A DNA stretch of 64,000 nt from RGIG8748 sp045539515 (GTDB lineage Bacteria > Bacillota > Clostridia > UMGS1810). Each line of letters opens with the position of its first letter. The stretch's first letter is position 1. The position numbers and the translations under genes are program-made. Below, in pieces: positions 33,829 through 42,860 of this stretch. Location of the stretch: the NCBI GenBank assembly GCA_045539515.1, contig JAZQFN010000039.1:1-64000 (forward strand), given 5' to 3'. Under the pieces are notes generated by a model that saw nothing but the letters and a program-made list of their open reading frames with translations, searched no databases and was not told the origin of the DNA.

Positions 33829-36138
33829 TCAACCCAGAATTTTACATTTAACAGCTTCTTTGGTAAAACTTTGTGATTTGAAATCTTCCATGAATTCTGC
33901 AAAAGAACCAAACTCCTCTTTAGTGCCGACTCTTACAACCCACGCACAGGTGTCGCCGTATGCTCTGAAATCACAATCCTGTACTGCATCTGTATTGTTT
34001 AATTCAAGGTCATTGGAGCACCAGAGTGCCATATAGCTTTCGCCCACTCTTGCAAACCTGAAGTTGCCGTCGGTTGCCTCATCGTCCATAGCAAAAGAAG
34101 GCCAGTAAGCATGAGTAAACTTTGTGGGATGTGCATCGGGAATGTCAAAGTATGTATAAAGTGTGCTTCCCTCCTGAAGTATTGCCGGGAATACACCGTT
34201 ACCGTACCAATAATCGGGACGCATAGAACCAAAATCCTTCTCGGTACCGGGGTGATTTACAAAGGTGTAACACTTATTGGAAATTGCCGCATACCACAAA
34301 TGCTGCTGGTATCCGTATTCACCGGGCACAAAGTTTGATGTGCCGTGGAACCATTCATTCATAAGAAGGGTCTTGTAGTATTCGGTTTCCTGATTGGGGA
34401 ACTCATCAAGGGGCACCTTTCGGGGAGATGCAACAGAAGTAAGCATATATCCCTTGGCCTTCTTGGTGGTAACCCAAGCTCTTCCTGTATTGAAGGAAAC
34501 CTCGGTGTCTTTATATATAAGGTCTTTTGCATCCTTGGGTATTTCGTAATCCGACAAAGCAAGGAAGCCCAGCCAGTGATCATTTTGCTTTACACAGTTA
34601 TTGTCAATAAGATACAAAACTGCCTGAAGTCCTGAAAGATACGGAACAAGAGCTGTTCTGTAAATTCTGCCCATGGGAGCTAAGTGTATGCCGTCAAAGC
34701 ACTGGATGCAGGCATCATATACAATGCGGTCTGCCATCCTCTTTGCTCTTTCTTTGAGGATTTCATCACCAAAGGTATGTACAAATATAAGCGCCGCAAT
34801 GGTTACAAGGAGGTAACCGCCTGCAAGGAATTCTTCAAAGCCGTCATGCTCTACCACATCGAACCACTCGGAAACTCTGCGGTATCCTTCCTCATACTGA
34901 CCCTTGCCGTAAAGTCCTGCACGGTGGAAGTATTCATCGGGCCACAGCTTACCTGCCACCATCTGGCAGGCGTGGAAAAGCAGTGCATGATTTTCGCTCC
35001 AGAAGCACATGGCATCTGCCCCCTCCTGATCCATCCAGTAACGGAAGTCAAGAGCTCTTTCCTTTATCTTTTCCTTGTATTCTTCCTTAAGGGGAAGCTT
35101 GTCATACATAACAAAAAGTGCCGAAAGACCAAAGTCGGAGCAGTCGATTCTTGTTTTTACTCTGTCTAATACAACATCTATTCTTTCATAATCCCTATCA
35201 TCCAGCTGTCCCGTTGTGGCATAGTGACTTAGTGCATATATGGAAGAATAATGGGTCATTTCTTCACGGTTGCCTATAGCTTCCAAACTTGCTTTTATTC
35301 TTTCTTCAATAGTTGTTTCGCACAAATCAAAATCCATTTCCTTATTCTGAAGCAGATCGAAGTTTCTTGAAAAGCTCTGACCCAAAAGCTCAAACTTAAG
35401 GTTGATCATGCGCTTTTTGTCTGTATCAAACTCACAGCCCTCTGTCCAGACAGAGCTTTCGCCATCCTTTGTAACGCATACATCTGCAGGAGGATTAGCT
35501 TTTGCAATGAGCTTCTTTCCGTCGGAAACTACAGAGCAAAGCCATTCCTCGGCTTCCTTTAATGCTGAAAGTTTTTCTTCGTCTGCAGGAAGAGTTATGC
35601 ACACACCTTCGGCATCTTTAAGCTGAAGCGAAAACATATTACGGGTATCTCTTACACCGAAGTTTTCTATACTTACGAAGATATCGTTTGTTCCTTCCTT
35701 TAAATCAAGCTCAAAATCTGCGTGGCTTATGGGCTTATACACTGGTTCATCTATAGTTACCGCGTGATTTCCGTTTACCCAGAGATTAACTCTTGCATAT
35801 GACCAGATTCTCGCCCTAACCTTCTGTGCTTTATCCGATACAAGCTGTGTTATGGCATGAATCTTGACATCTGTAAGTGTAAAGTAGAAAACCGAAAAAT
35901 CTATGTAAGGGTTACGGTTTTTGGCATAGAACTTCCACTCTGCACCAAGGTTGGACATTTCTCCAAGACTTCCCCATTCGGGGATTTCAGTACAGGGCTT
36001 ATTGTAAAGATGCCTCATATCCGCTTCAAACTTAAGCTGATTTTTGTCGGTGTGGGGAGCAATAAAATCAGAAATCACCGCCTCTGTGGTAAGATAGTTT
36101 AATACATACCCTTCCTTTGACAAATTAAATGTTGTCAT
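33829..36138 (-). CDS. Large putative carbohydrate-active enzyme, unclassified
   Basis: About 769 residues, cytoplasmic (no signal peptide). The first part (about 20-190) looks like beta-sandwich carbohydrate-binding folds, including ARVNLWVNGNHAVTID, typical of galactose-binding-like modules. The middle (about 280-560) is helical with aromatic and acidic clusters (GADAMCFWSENHALLFHACQMVAGKLW, FEEFLAGGYLLVTIAALI), like an (alpha/alpha)6 toroid of glycosidases or polysaccharide lyases. A beta-rich C-terminal part follows. ATG 36138 has AAAGGA upstream. It lies between an amidohydrolase and a KdgF-like cupin, suggesting action on a uronic-acid or similar oligosaccharide. I cannot assign a known family. 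Confidence 0.7.
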   Translation of the reverse strand: MTTFNLSKEGYVLNYLTTEAVISDFIAPHTDKNQLKFEADMRHLYNKPCTEIPEWGSLGEMSNLGAEWKFYAKNRNPYIDFSVFYFTLTDVKIHAITQLVSDKAQKVRARIWSYARVNLWVNGNHAVTIDEPVYKPISHADFELDLKEGTNDIFVSIENFGVRDTRNMFSLQLKDAEGVCITLPADEEKLSALKEAEEWLCSVVSDGKKLIAKANPPADVCVTKDGESSVWTEGCEFDTDKKRMINLKFELLGQSFSRNFDLLQNKEMDFDLCETTIEERIKASLEAIGNREEMTHYSSIYALSHYATTGQLDDRDYERIDVVLDRVKTRIDCSDFGLSALFVMYDKLPLKEEYKEKIKERALDFRYWMDQEGADAMCFWSENHALLFHACQMVAGKLWPDEYFHRAGLYGKGQYEEGYRRVSEWFDVVEHDGFEEFLAGGYLLVTIAALIFVHTFGDEILKERAKRMADRIVYDACIQCFDGIHLAPMGRIYRTALVPYLSGLQAVLYLIDNNCVKQNDHWLGFLALSDYEIPKDAKDLIYKDTEVSFNTGRAWVTTKKAKGYMLTSVASPRKVPLDEFPNQETEYYKTLLMNEWFHGTSNFVPGEYGYQQHLWYAAISNKCYTFVNHPGTEKDFGSMRPDYWYGNGVFPAILQEGSTLYTYFDIPDAHPTKFTHAYWPSFAMDDEATDGNFRFARVGESYMALWCSNDLELNNTDAVQDCDFRAYGDTCAWVVRVGTKEEFGSFAEFMEDFKSQSFTKEAVKCKILG

Positions 36139-36160
36139 TTTTGTCAGTCCTTTCATATTT

Positions 36161-36952
36161 TTATATATTCAATAATTTCATTGCGTTTTTGTAGTATATC
36201 TTTTCTTTGTCTTCATAAGACAAATCAAGGGTTTCAATAAGTCTTTTTTCCCAGGATGGTCTGTGCCAGGGCATATCCGAAGCAAAGAGAAGTCTGTCGG
36301 GAGTATGCTTTTCGGCAATTTTTTGAGCAAAGCAACGAGGCATTGTACCGTAGCCAAAGGACACATCAAACCATATGTCCTCTCCGCAAAGCTTTTCCAT
36401 AACCTCGAGCCCGCAACCTACACCGCCCCAATGCGCGGCAACCACAGGGGAATCAAACCATTTAAGTGCACCGATAAGATTATCGGGCATGCCGTGATAT
36501 GGTGCGCAAAATCCGTAATCGTGACCTGCGTGAAACAGGGTGATAAGTCCCAGAGAAGAAATCTTTTTGTATATGGGCTTCATCTTTTCGTCATCGGCAT
36601 AAAAGGACTGATATTCCGGGTGAAACTTTACCCCCTTAAGTCCTGCATCCTTGATGCGCTCAAGCTCCAGGAGAGAGTCGGGCGCATCGGGATGAACGGA
36701 ACCAAAAGCAATAATATCGCTTTCCTTATTCATTTCTATAGCAAAATCATTTACATTTTTTTGCTGAGATGGATTTGTGGCAATTGACTGCACAACGGAT
36801 ATATCCACTCCGTCTTTATGCATTTCTCTCTTAAGTCCTGCAAGTGTTCCACCCGTCTGAGGTTCAAGACCTCCGGAAGCCTTTGACAGCCCGGTTATGG
36901 CCCTTGATGCTATTTTATCCGGAAATGCATGTGTGTGAAAATCAATTAACAT
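36161..36952 (-). CDS. Amidohydrolase family 2 (TIM-barrel metal-dependent hydrolase)
   Basis: A 263-residue protein starting MLIDFHTHAFPDKIA, the HxH metal-binding start of the ACMSD/amidohydrolase-2 family. Later metal ligands are likely in KFHPEYQ (about 119), FHAGHDYG (about 141), AAHWGG and LLFASDMPWHRPSW, where the Asp is expected to be catalytic. Family members hydrolyse or decarboxylate small ring compounds, including lactones of sugar acids. The gene has GAGGTGA upstream and overlaps the operon with the large unclassified enzyme (22-bp gap). A lactonase or related step in sugar-acid breakdown is plausible, but the substrate is unknown. Confidence 0.82.
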   Translation of the reverse strand: MLIDFHTHAFPDKIASRAITGLSKASGGLEPQTGGTLAGLKREMHKDGVDISVVQSIATNPSQQKNVNDFAIEMNKESDIIAFGSVHPDAPDSLLELERIKDAGLKGVKFHPEYQSFYADDEKMKPIYKKISSLGLITLFHAGHDYGFCAPYHGMPDNLIGALKWFDSPVVAAHWGGVGCGLEVMEKLCGEDIWFDVSFGYGTMPRCFAQKIAEKHTPDRLLFASDMPWHRPSWEKRLIETLDLSYEDKEKIYYKNAMKLLNI

Positions 36953-37010
36953 AGTAAATCACCTCGATAATTTATTCTAATACAATTAAAATAAATTTGC
37001 AATAGAGCTT

Positions 37011-38303
37011 TTAATTTATGTTATAAAATGCCTCTTTTTGGGGGAAAAACGCCACATTTTCAAGCTCATCCGCTATTCTTAAGAGTCTGTTGTATTTGGA
37101 AACACGGTCACTTCTTGATGGTGCGCCCGTCTTTATCTGACCGGCATTTACCGCAACTGCCAAATCGGCAATGGTGGTATCCTCCGTTTCACCGCTTCTG
37201 TGGGAGATTATTGCTGTATATCCTGCTCTCTTGGCAGTTTCTATAGCCTCAAGGGTTTCAGTGAGTGTGCCTATCTGATTTACCTTTACAAGGATTGCGT
37301 TTGCCATCTTTTGGTCTATACCTGTTTTAAGGCGCTTGGCATTGGTTACAAAAAGATCATCACCTACAAGCTGAACCCTTTCTCCAAGTTCTTTTGTGAG
37401 TATCTGCCAACCTTCAAAGTCGTCCTCACCAAGAGCATCTTCTATTGACACTATAGGGTATTTACTGCAAAAAGATTTCCAGTAATTTATAAGCTCTCCC
37501 TTTGTCATGGTAAGACCGCTCTTTGGCATAAGGTATTCACCGCTTTCCGTCACCCATTCACTGGCTGCAGCATCTATTGCCAAAAGGAAATCCTCCCCTG
37601 GTTTGTAGCCTGCTTTCTCAATAGCTTCACATACAAGCTTTAGTGCATCCTCATCTTTTTCCAAAGAAGGAGCAAAGCCCCCTTCGTCTCCTACACTTGT
37701 GGACAAGCCTCTGGATTTAAGTATTGACTTCAGCGAATGGAAAACCTCTGCGCAGTTTTTCAGAGCTTCGGCAAAGGTCCCGGCTCCTACAGGCATTATC
37801 ATAAATTCCTGTATATCCACATTGTTGCCCGCGTGTGCACCGCCGTTTAATATATTCATCATAGGTACGGGCATAGTATGAGCAAAGGTTCCACCCACGT
37901 ATTGATATAACCCCAGACCCAAAGTATTGGCTGCCGCCTTTGCACATGCCAGCGATACGGCAAGTGTACTGTTGGCTCCCAGCTTTGACTTGTTTTCTGT
38001 ATTGTCAAGTTCTATGAGGGTTTTGTCTATTTCCATCTGGTCGAGAACATTCATACCTATAATTCTGTCGGCAATAATGGTATTTATATTATTTACCGCT
38101 TTGCTGACTCCAAGTCCTCCATATCTTTCTCCACCATCGCGAAGCTCTACCGCTTCGTAAGCACCGGTAGATGCTCCGGAGGGCACTGCTGCTCTGCCCA
38201 CATAACCATCCTCGGTTATAACCTCAGCTTCAACGGTAGGATTTCCGCGGGAATCCAAAATTTCTCTGCCGCGTATATCCACAATCTCAATAAATTGTCT
38301 CAT
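37011..38303 (-). CDS. eno: Enolase
   Basis: A 430-residue enolase: N-terminal REILDSRGNPTVEAEV (about 10-25), GGAHAGNNVDIQEFMIMP, VGDEGGFAPS, SIEDALGEDDFEGW, QLVGDDLFVTN, the catalytic lysine region KVNQIGTLTE, and the signature SHRSGETEDTTIADLAVA near the end. It converts 2-phosphoglycerate to phosphoenolpyruvate. The ATG at 38303 begins MRQFIEIVDIRG; an ATG four codons earlier is alternative, as AAAGGA lies between the two possibilities' ideal spacings. It is separated from dtd by a terminator. Confidence 0.97.
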   Translation of the reverse strand: MRQFIEIVDIRGREILDSRGNPTVEAEVITEDGYVGRAAVPSGASTGAYEAVELRDGGERYGGLGVSKAVNNINTIIADRIIGMNVLDQMEIDKTLIELDNTENKSKLGANSTLAVSLACAKAAANTLGLGLYQYVGGTFAHTMPVPMMNILNGGAHAGNNVDIQEFMIMPVGAGTFAEALKNCAEVFHSLKSILKSRGLSTSVGDEGGFAPSLEKDEDALKLVCEAIEKAGYKPGEDFLLAIDAAASEWVTESGEYLMPKSGLTMTKGELINYWKSFCSKYPIVSIEDALGEDDFEGWQILTKELGERVQLVGDDLFVTNAKRLKTGIDQKMANAILVKVNQIGTLTETLEAIETAKRAGYTAIISHRSGETEDTTIADLAVAVNAGQIKTGAPSRSDRVSKYNRLLRIADELENVAFFPQKEAFYNIN

Positions 38304-38332
38304 AGTTACAAACATCCTTTCCCGGAAAACAA

Positions 38333-38358
38333 AAATACACTGCTTTCGCAGTGTATTT
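38333..38358 (-). terminator. Terminator between dtd and eno
   Basis: 11-bp perfect stem AAATACACTGC/GCAGTGTATTT with TTTC loop, followed on the reverse strand by TTGTTTTCC. Confidence 0.82.
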
Positions 38359-38389
38359 AGTTTGTCCTTTATAGGATTTTGTATTCAAT

Positions 38390-38851
38390 TTACTTTGCAA
38401 AACTCATATCGGCGGTATCAAGCATAATTGTTACCGGACCGTCATTTAAGAGCTCTACCTTCATATCGGCACCAAATTCACCGGTTTTAATTTCTTTGCC
38501 GGTAATTTCGGCAAGTACACTTACAAACTTTTCGTAATACTCATTTGCCATATCGGGTTTCATAGCTCCCGTAAAAGACGGGCGTCTTCCGTGAGAGCAA
38601 TCGGCATACAGCGTGAACTGGCTGACAGCCAAGACCTCTCCACCAATATCAAGACAGGACAAATTCATTTTGCCGGCTTCGTCTTCAAAGATTCTTAAGT
38701 TAATCATCTTCTCAGCCATAGGTCTGATGTATTCTTCTTTATCTTCTTGGCAAAAACCCACCAATGCAAGAAGTCCGCTTTCTATAGAGCTTTTGCACTC
38801 ACCGTCTATAGTGACAGAAGCATTTTTAACACGCTGAATAAGTATACGCAT
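38390..38851 (-). CDS. dtd: D-aminoacyl-tRNA deacylase
   Basis: A 153-residue enzyme with the DTD signatures SQFTLYADCSHGRRPSFTGAM (about 77-97) and the Gly-cisPro motif region LLNDGPVTIMLDT (about 134-146). It cleaves D-amino acids, and glycine from mischarged tRNAs, as a proofreading step. It starts MRILIQRVKNASV, as is standard. Its neighbours upstream are a membrane protein gene 2 bp away and rsmE, so it ends a translation-related operon. Length is exactly typical. Confidence 0.97.
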   Translation of the reverse strand: MRILIQRVKNASVTIDGECKSSIESGLLALVGFCQEDKEEYIRPMAEKMINLRIFEDEAGKMNLSCLDIGGEVLAVSQFTLYADCSHGRRPSFTGAMKPDMANEYYEKFVSVLAEITGKEIKTGEFGADMKVELLNDGPVTIMLDTADMSFAK

Positions 38852-38853
38852 TA

Positions 38854-39336
38854 TTACTTACCTTTTTTGGGAGTTCCGAGTATGGAATGCCACACAATGC
38901 TTACTACAAAGTAAACAGCAGATAAGATGGATATTCCCCAGAATGCATTAACAGACCAGGCTGCAAATATACCTGTAGGATAGAGCCAGTCAAACAAAAA
39001 GCCTAATTTGCCGGGTTGGAAAAGGAAAAACAGAGCAAAGCCCATTATGAGCGAATAAATAAAATACTCTATAAGATATGTCTTCTTTTTACCAACAATT
39101 ATCACACCGAGAACTGCTGCCAAAAGCCAGCATATTACGCCGGCAACAGGAGCTATAGCCAATGCCATTTCAAATTTACTCTGGCTGAAGCGTTCGCCCT
39201 GTACAATACCCATATATATGAGCATAAGCACCATAAATGCTATCATAGCTACTGCTGTTGTAAGCAATGCCAGATTAGAATGATGTTCACAATATACGGT
39301 CTTTTGCTCTTTCTTAACCACGTTTTTATTTTTCAT
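38854..39336 (-). CDS. Four-helix membrane protein of unknown function
   Basis: A 160-residue integral membrane protein with about four hydrophobic helices (22-43, 58-82, 87-107, 122-150) and basic ends (MKNKNVVKKEQK, TPKKGK). There is no recognised motif. It lies between rsmE and dtd, with 2 bp before dtd, so the two are probably translated together. The placement among housekeeping genes suggests vertical inheritance rather than transfer. Confidence 0.75.
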   Translation of the reverse strand: MKNKNVVKKEQKTVYCEHHSNLALLTTAVAMIAFMVLMLIYMGIVQGERFSQSKFEMALAIAPVAGVICWLLAAVLGVIIVGKKKTYLIEYFIYSLIMGFALFFLFQPGKLGFLFDWLYPTGIFAAWSVNAFWGISILSAVYFVVSIVWHSILGTPKKGK

Positions 39337-39368
39337 TGTATGTTCTCCTTTGATTTCATTTACTTAAT

Positions 39369-40100
39369 TTACCAATCGCCCAGCTCATACATAACTGCGG
39401 AGATTGCAGCAAGTGGTGCCGTTTCACACCTCATAATCCTCGGACCCAAAGTAACCGTGGATATGTTGTTTTCTAAAGCACGGTCTATTTCATCATCATC
39501 AAAACCGCCCTCGGGACCTATTATTATGTTGACGTTACGGCAAGATGGGTTTTCCTTAAGCAGATCTTTCAACTTATTGCAGGTTTCGTTTTCATAAGGA
39601 AGGATATTAAGGTCTTCCCCTGAAAGCTCCTTAAGCATTTCTTCGTAAGTAACAGGCTCTGCCACTTCGGGAAGAATTCCTCGCATACACTGCTTGGATG
39701 CTTCATCGGCAATCCTCTGCCAACGCTGCATTTTAGAAGAAATATTACCAAGCTTTACAACCGTGCGCTTCATAACTACAGGCACAATCTTTACTGCTCC
39801 GAGTTCTACGGATTTCTGAATTATATAATCCAGCTTGTCTCCCTTGGGTAATCCCTGATAAAGGGTTATGGAAATATTGCTTTCATTTTTATTGGGGTAC
39901 TTCTCAAGTATGGAAAGAATAACCCTATCCTTCTCGATAGATTCTATAGAACACAGATAGTCCGTCTTTTCTTTATCGCATACACTGATATTCTCCCCTT
40001 CCTTAAGTCTTAAGACTCTGGAAATATGTTTAACATCATCTCCGATAATTTCAATTTTATTTTGATTTATCTGAGATTTATCCGCAAAAAATCTATGCAT
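39369..40100 (-). CDS. rsmE: 16S rRNA (uracil1498-N3)-methyltransferase
   Basis: A 243-residue SPOUT methyltransferase. It starts MHRFFADKSQI at ATG 40100, spaced 7 nt from AAAGGA; the frame is open further upstream but without a site. The knotted SAM-binding region is visible as NIIIGPEGGFDDDEI and TVTLGPRIMRCETAPLAAIS at the C-terminus. It methylates U1498 in helix 44 of 16S rRNA. It follows prmA, a very common pairing in Firmicutes (often downstream of dnaJ, which is not in this window). Confidence 0.95.
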   Translation of the reverse strand: MHRFFADKSQINQNKIEIIGDDVKHISRVLRLKEGENISVCDKEKTDYLCSIESIEKDRVILSILEKYPNKNESNISITLYQGLPKGDKLDYIIQKSVELGAVKIVPVVMKRTVVKLGNISSKMQRWQRIADEASKQCMRGILPEVAEPVTYEEMLKELSGEDLNILPYENETCNKLKDLLKENPSCRNVNIIIGPEGGFDDDEIDRALENNISTVTLGPRIMRCETAPLAAISAVMYELGDW

Positions 40101-40210
40101 TGCCATATCCTTTCCTACGGGGTTAAATATCATACTGTCGGCATAAACCGACACGCTCTTATAGATTATACCATATTAAGGTATTAATATGCAAGTAAAT
40201 TTTCTTATTT

Positions 40211-41179
40211 TTAGAATTTGCAGGTAACCGCTGCCCATCCGTCAAGCTCACGAATACCGACAACATCTATGCTTTGCATCTTCATGGCAGACAATACGTC
40301 ATCAAGACGTTCTTTTATAATACCCGAACAGATAAAAATTCCGTCTTCGGCAATAAGCTTTTTTACCGTGGGGAGCAAAGCTATAATAACATCTGCTACT
40401 ATATTGGCCACAATAACCTGATACTTTGTTTGAGAAAGAATGTCAAACAACTCCTCGTCATTTGTAACATCCCCTGCAAAGACTTCGTACTGTGCTCTGT
40501 CCACGCCGTTTCTGTCGGCATTTTCATATGCAACGTGAATGCAGTTTTCGTCTATATCCACAGCCTTTGCACTCTTGGCTCCAAGCATAAGAGCAATTAC
40601 GGAAAGTATACCGCTTCCGCATCCTGCATCAAGCAATTTGGTGTCTTCGGTTACATATTTTTCAAGTTCACATATGCAAAGCTTTGTGCTTGTGTGGGTG
40701 CCGGTGCCAAAGGTCATCCCGGGGTTAACGGTAAACACGATTCTGTCAGTTTCTCCATCAAGGGGACTCCATTCCGGCTGGATAAGTATCTTTTCGCCCA
40801 CTTCCACAGGTTTAAAGAACTCTTTCCAGTTGTTTGCCCAGTCTTCTTCGCGGATTCCGTCTGTATCCAGAGAAAGCCTTCCAAGCTCGTTTTCTGTGTC
40901 CCTGTTTTTAAGATCCTTCAATGCATCGGAAATCCTCCCCAGAACCTCAGGGGCTTGGACATTATCTTCTATATAGAATTTTACCTTGGTTTCACCCTTC
41001 ATTGATTCTACAAGGTCTTCATCCACATAATCCCAGTATTTGGTATTGTTTTCGAGAAATTCATTGAATTCATTTTCGTCTTCTATTTCAAAGCCGGATA
41101 TACCTTCCTCCATAAGAAGGTCACACACAGCATCTATACCAAAGGTAGATGTATAGACACTTACTCGTATCCATTCCAT
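40211..41179 (-). CDS. prmA: Ribosomal protein L11 methyltransferase
   Basis: A 322-residue protein: N-terminal L11-recognition domain starting MEWIRVSVYTST and a C-terminal class I methyltransferase with NPGMTFGTGTHTST, LLDAGCGSGILSVIALMLGA (SAM motif I, about 180-199) and IVANIVADVIIALLP. It trimethylates lysines of ribosomal protein L11. AGGAGA precedes the start. It lies directly upstream of rsmE. All motifs are intact and length is normal for Firmicutes. Confidence 0.96.
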   Translation of the reverse strand: MEWIRVSVYTSTFGIDAVCDLLMEEGISGFEIEDENEFNEFLENNTKYWDYVDEDLVESMKGETKVKFYIEDNVQAPEVLGRISDALKDLKNRDTENELGRLSLDTDGIREEDWANNWKEFFKPVEVGEKILIQPEWSPLDGETDRIVFTVNPGMTFGTGTHTSTKLCICELEKYVTEDTKLLDAGCGSGILSVIALMLGAKSAKAVDIDENCIHVAYENADRNGVDRAQYEVFAGDVTNDEELFDILSQTKYQVIVANIVADVIIALLPTVKKLIAEDGIFICSGIIKERLDDVLSAMKMQSIDVVGIRELDGWAAVTCKF

Positions 41180-41190
41180 AATATATCTCC

Positions 41191-42393
41191 TTATTCTATT
41201 ACTTTGGTGCGGTTTATTATAGTCTTTCCGTCTTCGGTAAAAGTATGGTAATATAGATTACCGTCTTTGAAATTAACGGGGGTTGTGTTTTCGGGAAGCT
41301 TTATAATCTCTGTGGAATTATCCTTACCCACAACCATCCACTCGGGTTTCTTTGCAAATTCCATAGCTTCCTCAGAGCTGATATCTTCGGGAGTTCCGGC
41401 ATGCACAATAAAAACTTCACCGCAAAGCTTTGAGCCGCTGCCATTGAGGGCTTCGCCGCCACCGTCGTAATACTCTACAACTGTATGCATGGTATTGCCG
41501 ATTGATTTGTCATAAATCATTCCGTAGCTTGTAAATCCGCCGGAAACATAGTCCATATTTTCTTTTACAACCTCGTGCTTTCCGGTTTTGATGTCGTATG
41601 TCATTATTTTATTTACAGGCTTTGCTATGTCTTCTACCTTAAGGTAGTAAATCTTTTCACCAATAACCTCAAAATTGGTTATTCCCTCTACAATGGTTTT
41701 AATACCGGAGCCGTCCGGATTGGCAGAGTAAAGTACCGTAGGTATGTTCATTGTACGGAATATATCGTAGTAGATTTTTCCGCCGGCAATCTGAAATTTG
41801 TAGGTTCCGTAATCTGTAAGCGAAAGCTTGGTTACCTTACCTGTGGTTACATCAACCATATAGTTTGGCACATACTCTTCTCCTTCACCAATCTGGTAGT
41901 AAAGATATTTATCATATGCACCGTCAAATCTTTCAAAGGTATATTCGGTATAGGTTGTCTTTTCATCGGGTACAACATTATCCAGGACTTTAACTATTTC
42001 TTTGGTTGTTTTCGTCTTTACGTCATATGCCTTAATGGCCTTTGTATCAAGATCATAGAAGTAAATGGTTGCAGAATCCGTAACTATACCGGGCATAAAA
42101 TTCCCTGTAACAAGCGTGGTTTCGTCATTTGACCCTACATCTCTTACTGTTATTTTAGATGAATCCGATGCAAAAATCTTTGAATTAACTTCTACTACGC
42201 TGTCGCTGTATTGAAAAGAGTTTTCCATAGCGGCCATCTGAGCATATAAAGATGTGTCAAGAGATTCCTCAATTGCCTTCTCATTCAGATAATTTACAAC
42301 AACTTCATATATGCCCACGCCAAGTACAAAGGCAATGATTAATCCGATAATGACTCCGTATATTGTTTTTTTCTTTTTTTCAGCAGAAACCAT
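41191..42393 (-). CDS. Membrane-anchored beta-propeller-like protein
   Basis: A 400-residue protein with a basic start (MVSAEKKKK), one membrane helix (about 10-32; TIYGVIIGLIIAFVLGVGIY) and an extracytoplasmic domain of repeated strands such as ATIYFYDLDTKAIKAYDVKTKTT, KIMTYDIKTGKHEVVKEN and GNLYYHTF. The pattern, with YDxxTGK-type turns and IYYxx strands, matches DUF5050/TolB-like propellers. The ribosome site is AAGGAG. It is 11 bp upstream of prmA on the same strand. The role is unknown; a sensor or scaffold outside the membrane is possible. Confidence 0.72.
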   Translation of the reverse strand: MVSAEKKKKTIYGVIIGLIIAFVLGVGIYEVVVNYLNEKAIEESLDTSLYAQMAAMENSFQYSDSVVEVNSKIFASDSSKITVRDVGSNDETTLVTGNFMPGIVTDSATIYFYDLDTKAIKAYDVKTKTTKEIVKVLDNVVPDEKTTYTEYTFERFDGAYDKYLYYQIGEGEEYVPNYMVDVTTGKVTKLSLTDYGTYKFQIAGGKIYYDIFRTMNIPTVLYSANPDGSGIKTIVEGITNFEVIGEKIYYLKVEDIAKPVNKIMTYDIKTGKHEVVKENMDYVSGGFTSYGMIYDKSIGNTMHTVVEYYDGGGEALNGSGSKLCGEVFIVHAGTPEDISSEEAMEFAKKPEWMVVGKDNSTEIIKLPENTTPVNFKDGNLYYHTFTEDGKTIINRTKVIE

Positions 42394-42469
42394 AGTATTA
42401 ACTCCTTACTACTTTATTTACTAAATATAATATTACTATTTCATCAAAATGTCAAATTGCACATTAAGT

Positions 42470-42504
42470 GTCCCAAAAAACAAACCCTGCCGTATTCCGG
42501 CAGG
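42470..42504 (-). terminator. Terminator of the kinase/phosphatase operon
   Basis: Stem CCTGCCG/CGGCAGG (42486-42504), followed on the reverse strand by GTTTGTTTTTTGG, 35 bp beyond the last gene of the operon. Confidence 0.88.
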
Positions 42505-42539
42505 ATATTGCTTTCAATTAGCTTAAATACGTAAATTTA

Positions 42540-42812
42540 TTACATTGACGACAAAATTATCGCAATAAGAATAAATATAATGACACCAAGTACCACCAGA
42601 ATGGGAATCCACGCCTTGGATTCACCGCTGTCTCCTGCAGAAGCTATATAAGTACTTCTGCCTGTAGTGGAGGGAGTTGCAGGTCTGTAGGTGCCGGTGG
42701 TACCATATCCGGAAACAGGGACCCGCGGAGGCGGAGTGTTTTTGTCGGTACCGCATATAAAACAACTTTGACCGTTGTTGAATGTTTCACACTTAAAGCA
42801 TCTCCACATCAT
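42540..42812 (-). CDS. Zinc-ribbon protein with C-terminal membrane helix
   Basis: A 90-residue protein: a single four-cysteine zinc ribbon at the N-terminus (WRCFKCETFNNGQSCFICG, with CxxC pairs at about 5-8 and 17-20, resembling RanBP2-type fingers), a Pro/Thr/Ser/Gly-rich linker (about 25-65), and one C-terminal transmembrane helix (about 69-88). This makes it a tail-anchored cytoplasmic zinc ribbon. It is the last gene of the six-gene kinase/PP2C/vWA operon and sits just before the terminator. Similar mixes of zinc ribbons with a helix occur beside TerY-type modules; the function is inferred to be a membrane-tethered adaptor. Confidence 0.85.
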   Translation of the reverse strand: MMWRCFKCETFNNGQSCFICGTDKNTPPPRVPVSGYGTTGTYRPATPSTTGRSTYIASAGDSGESKAWIPILVVLGVIIFILIAIILSSM

Positions 42813-42860
42813 GGAGCATCACTCTCCTTTTGAAGGTATTGCCTAAACTAAACGGAAGCA

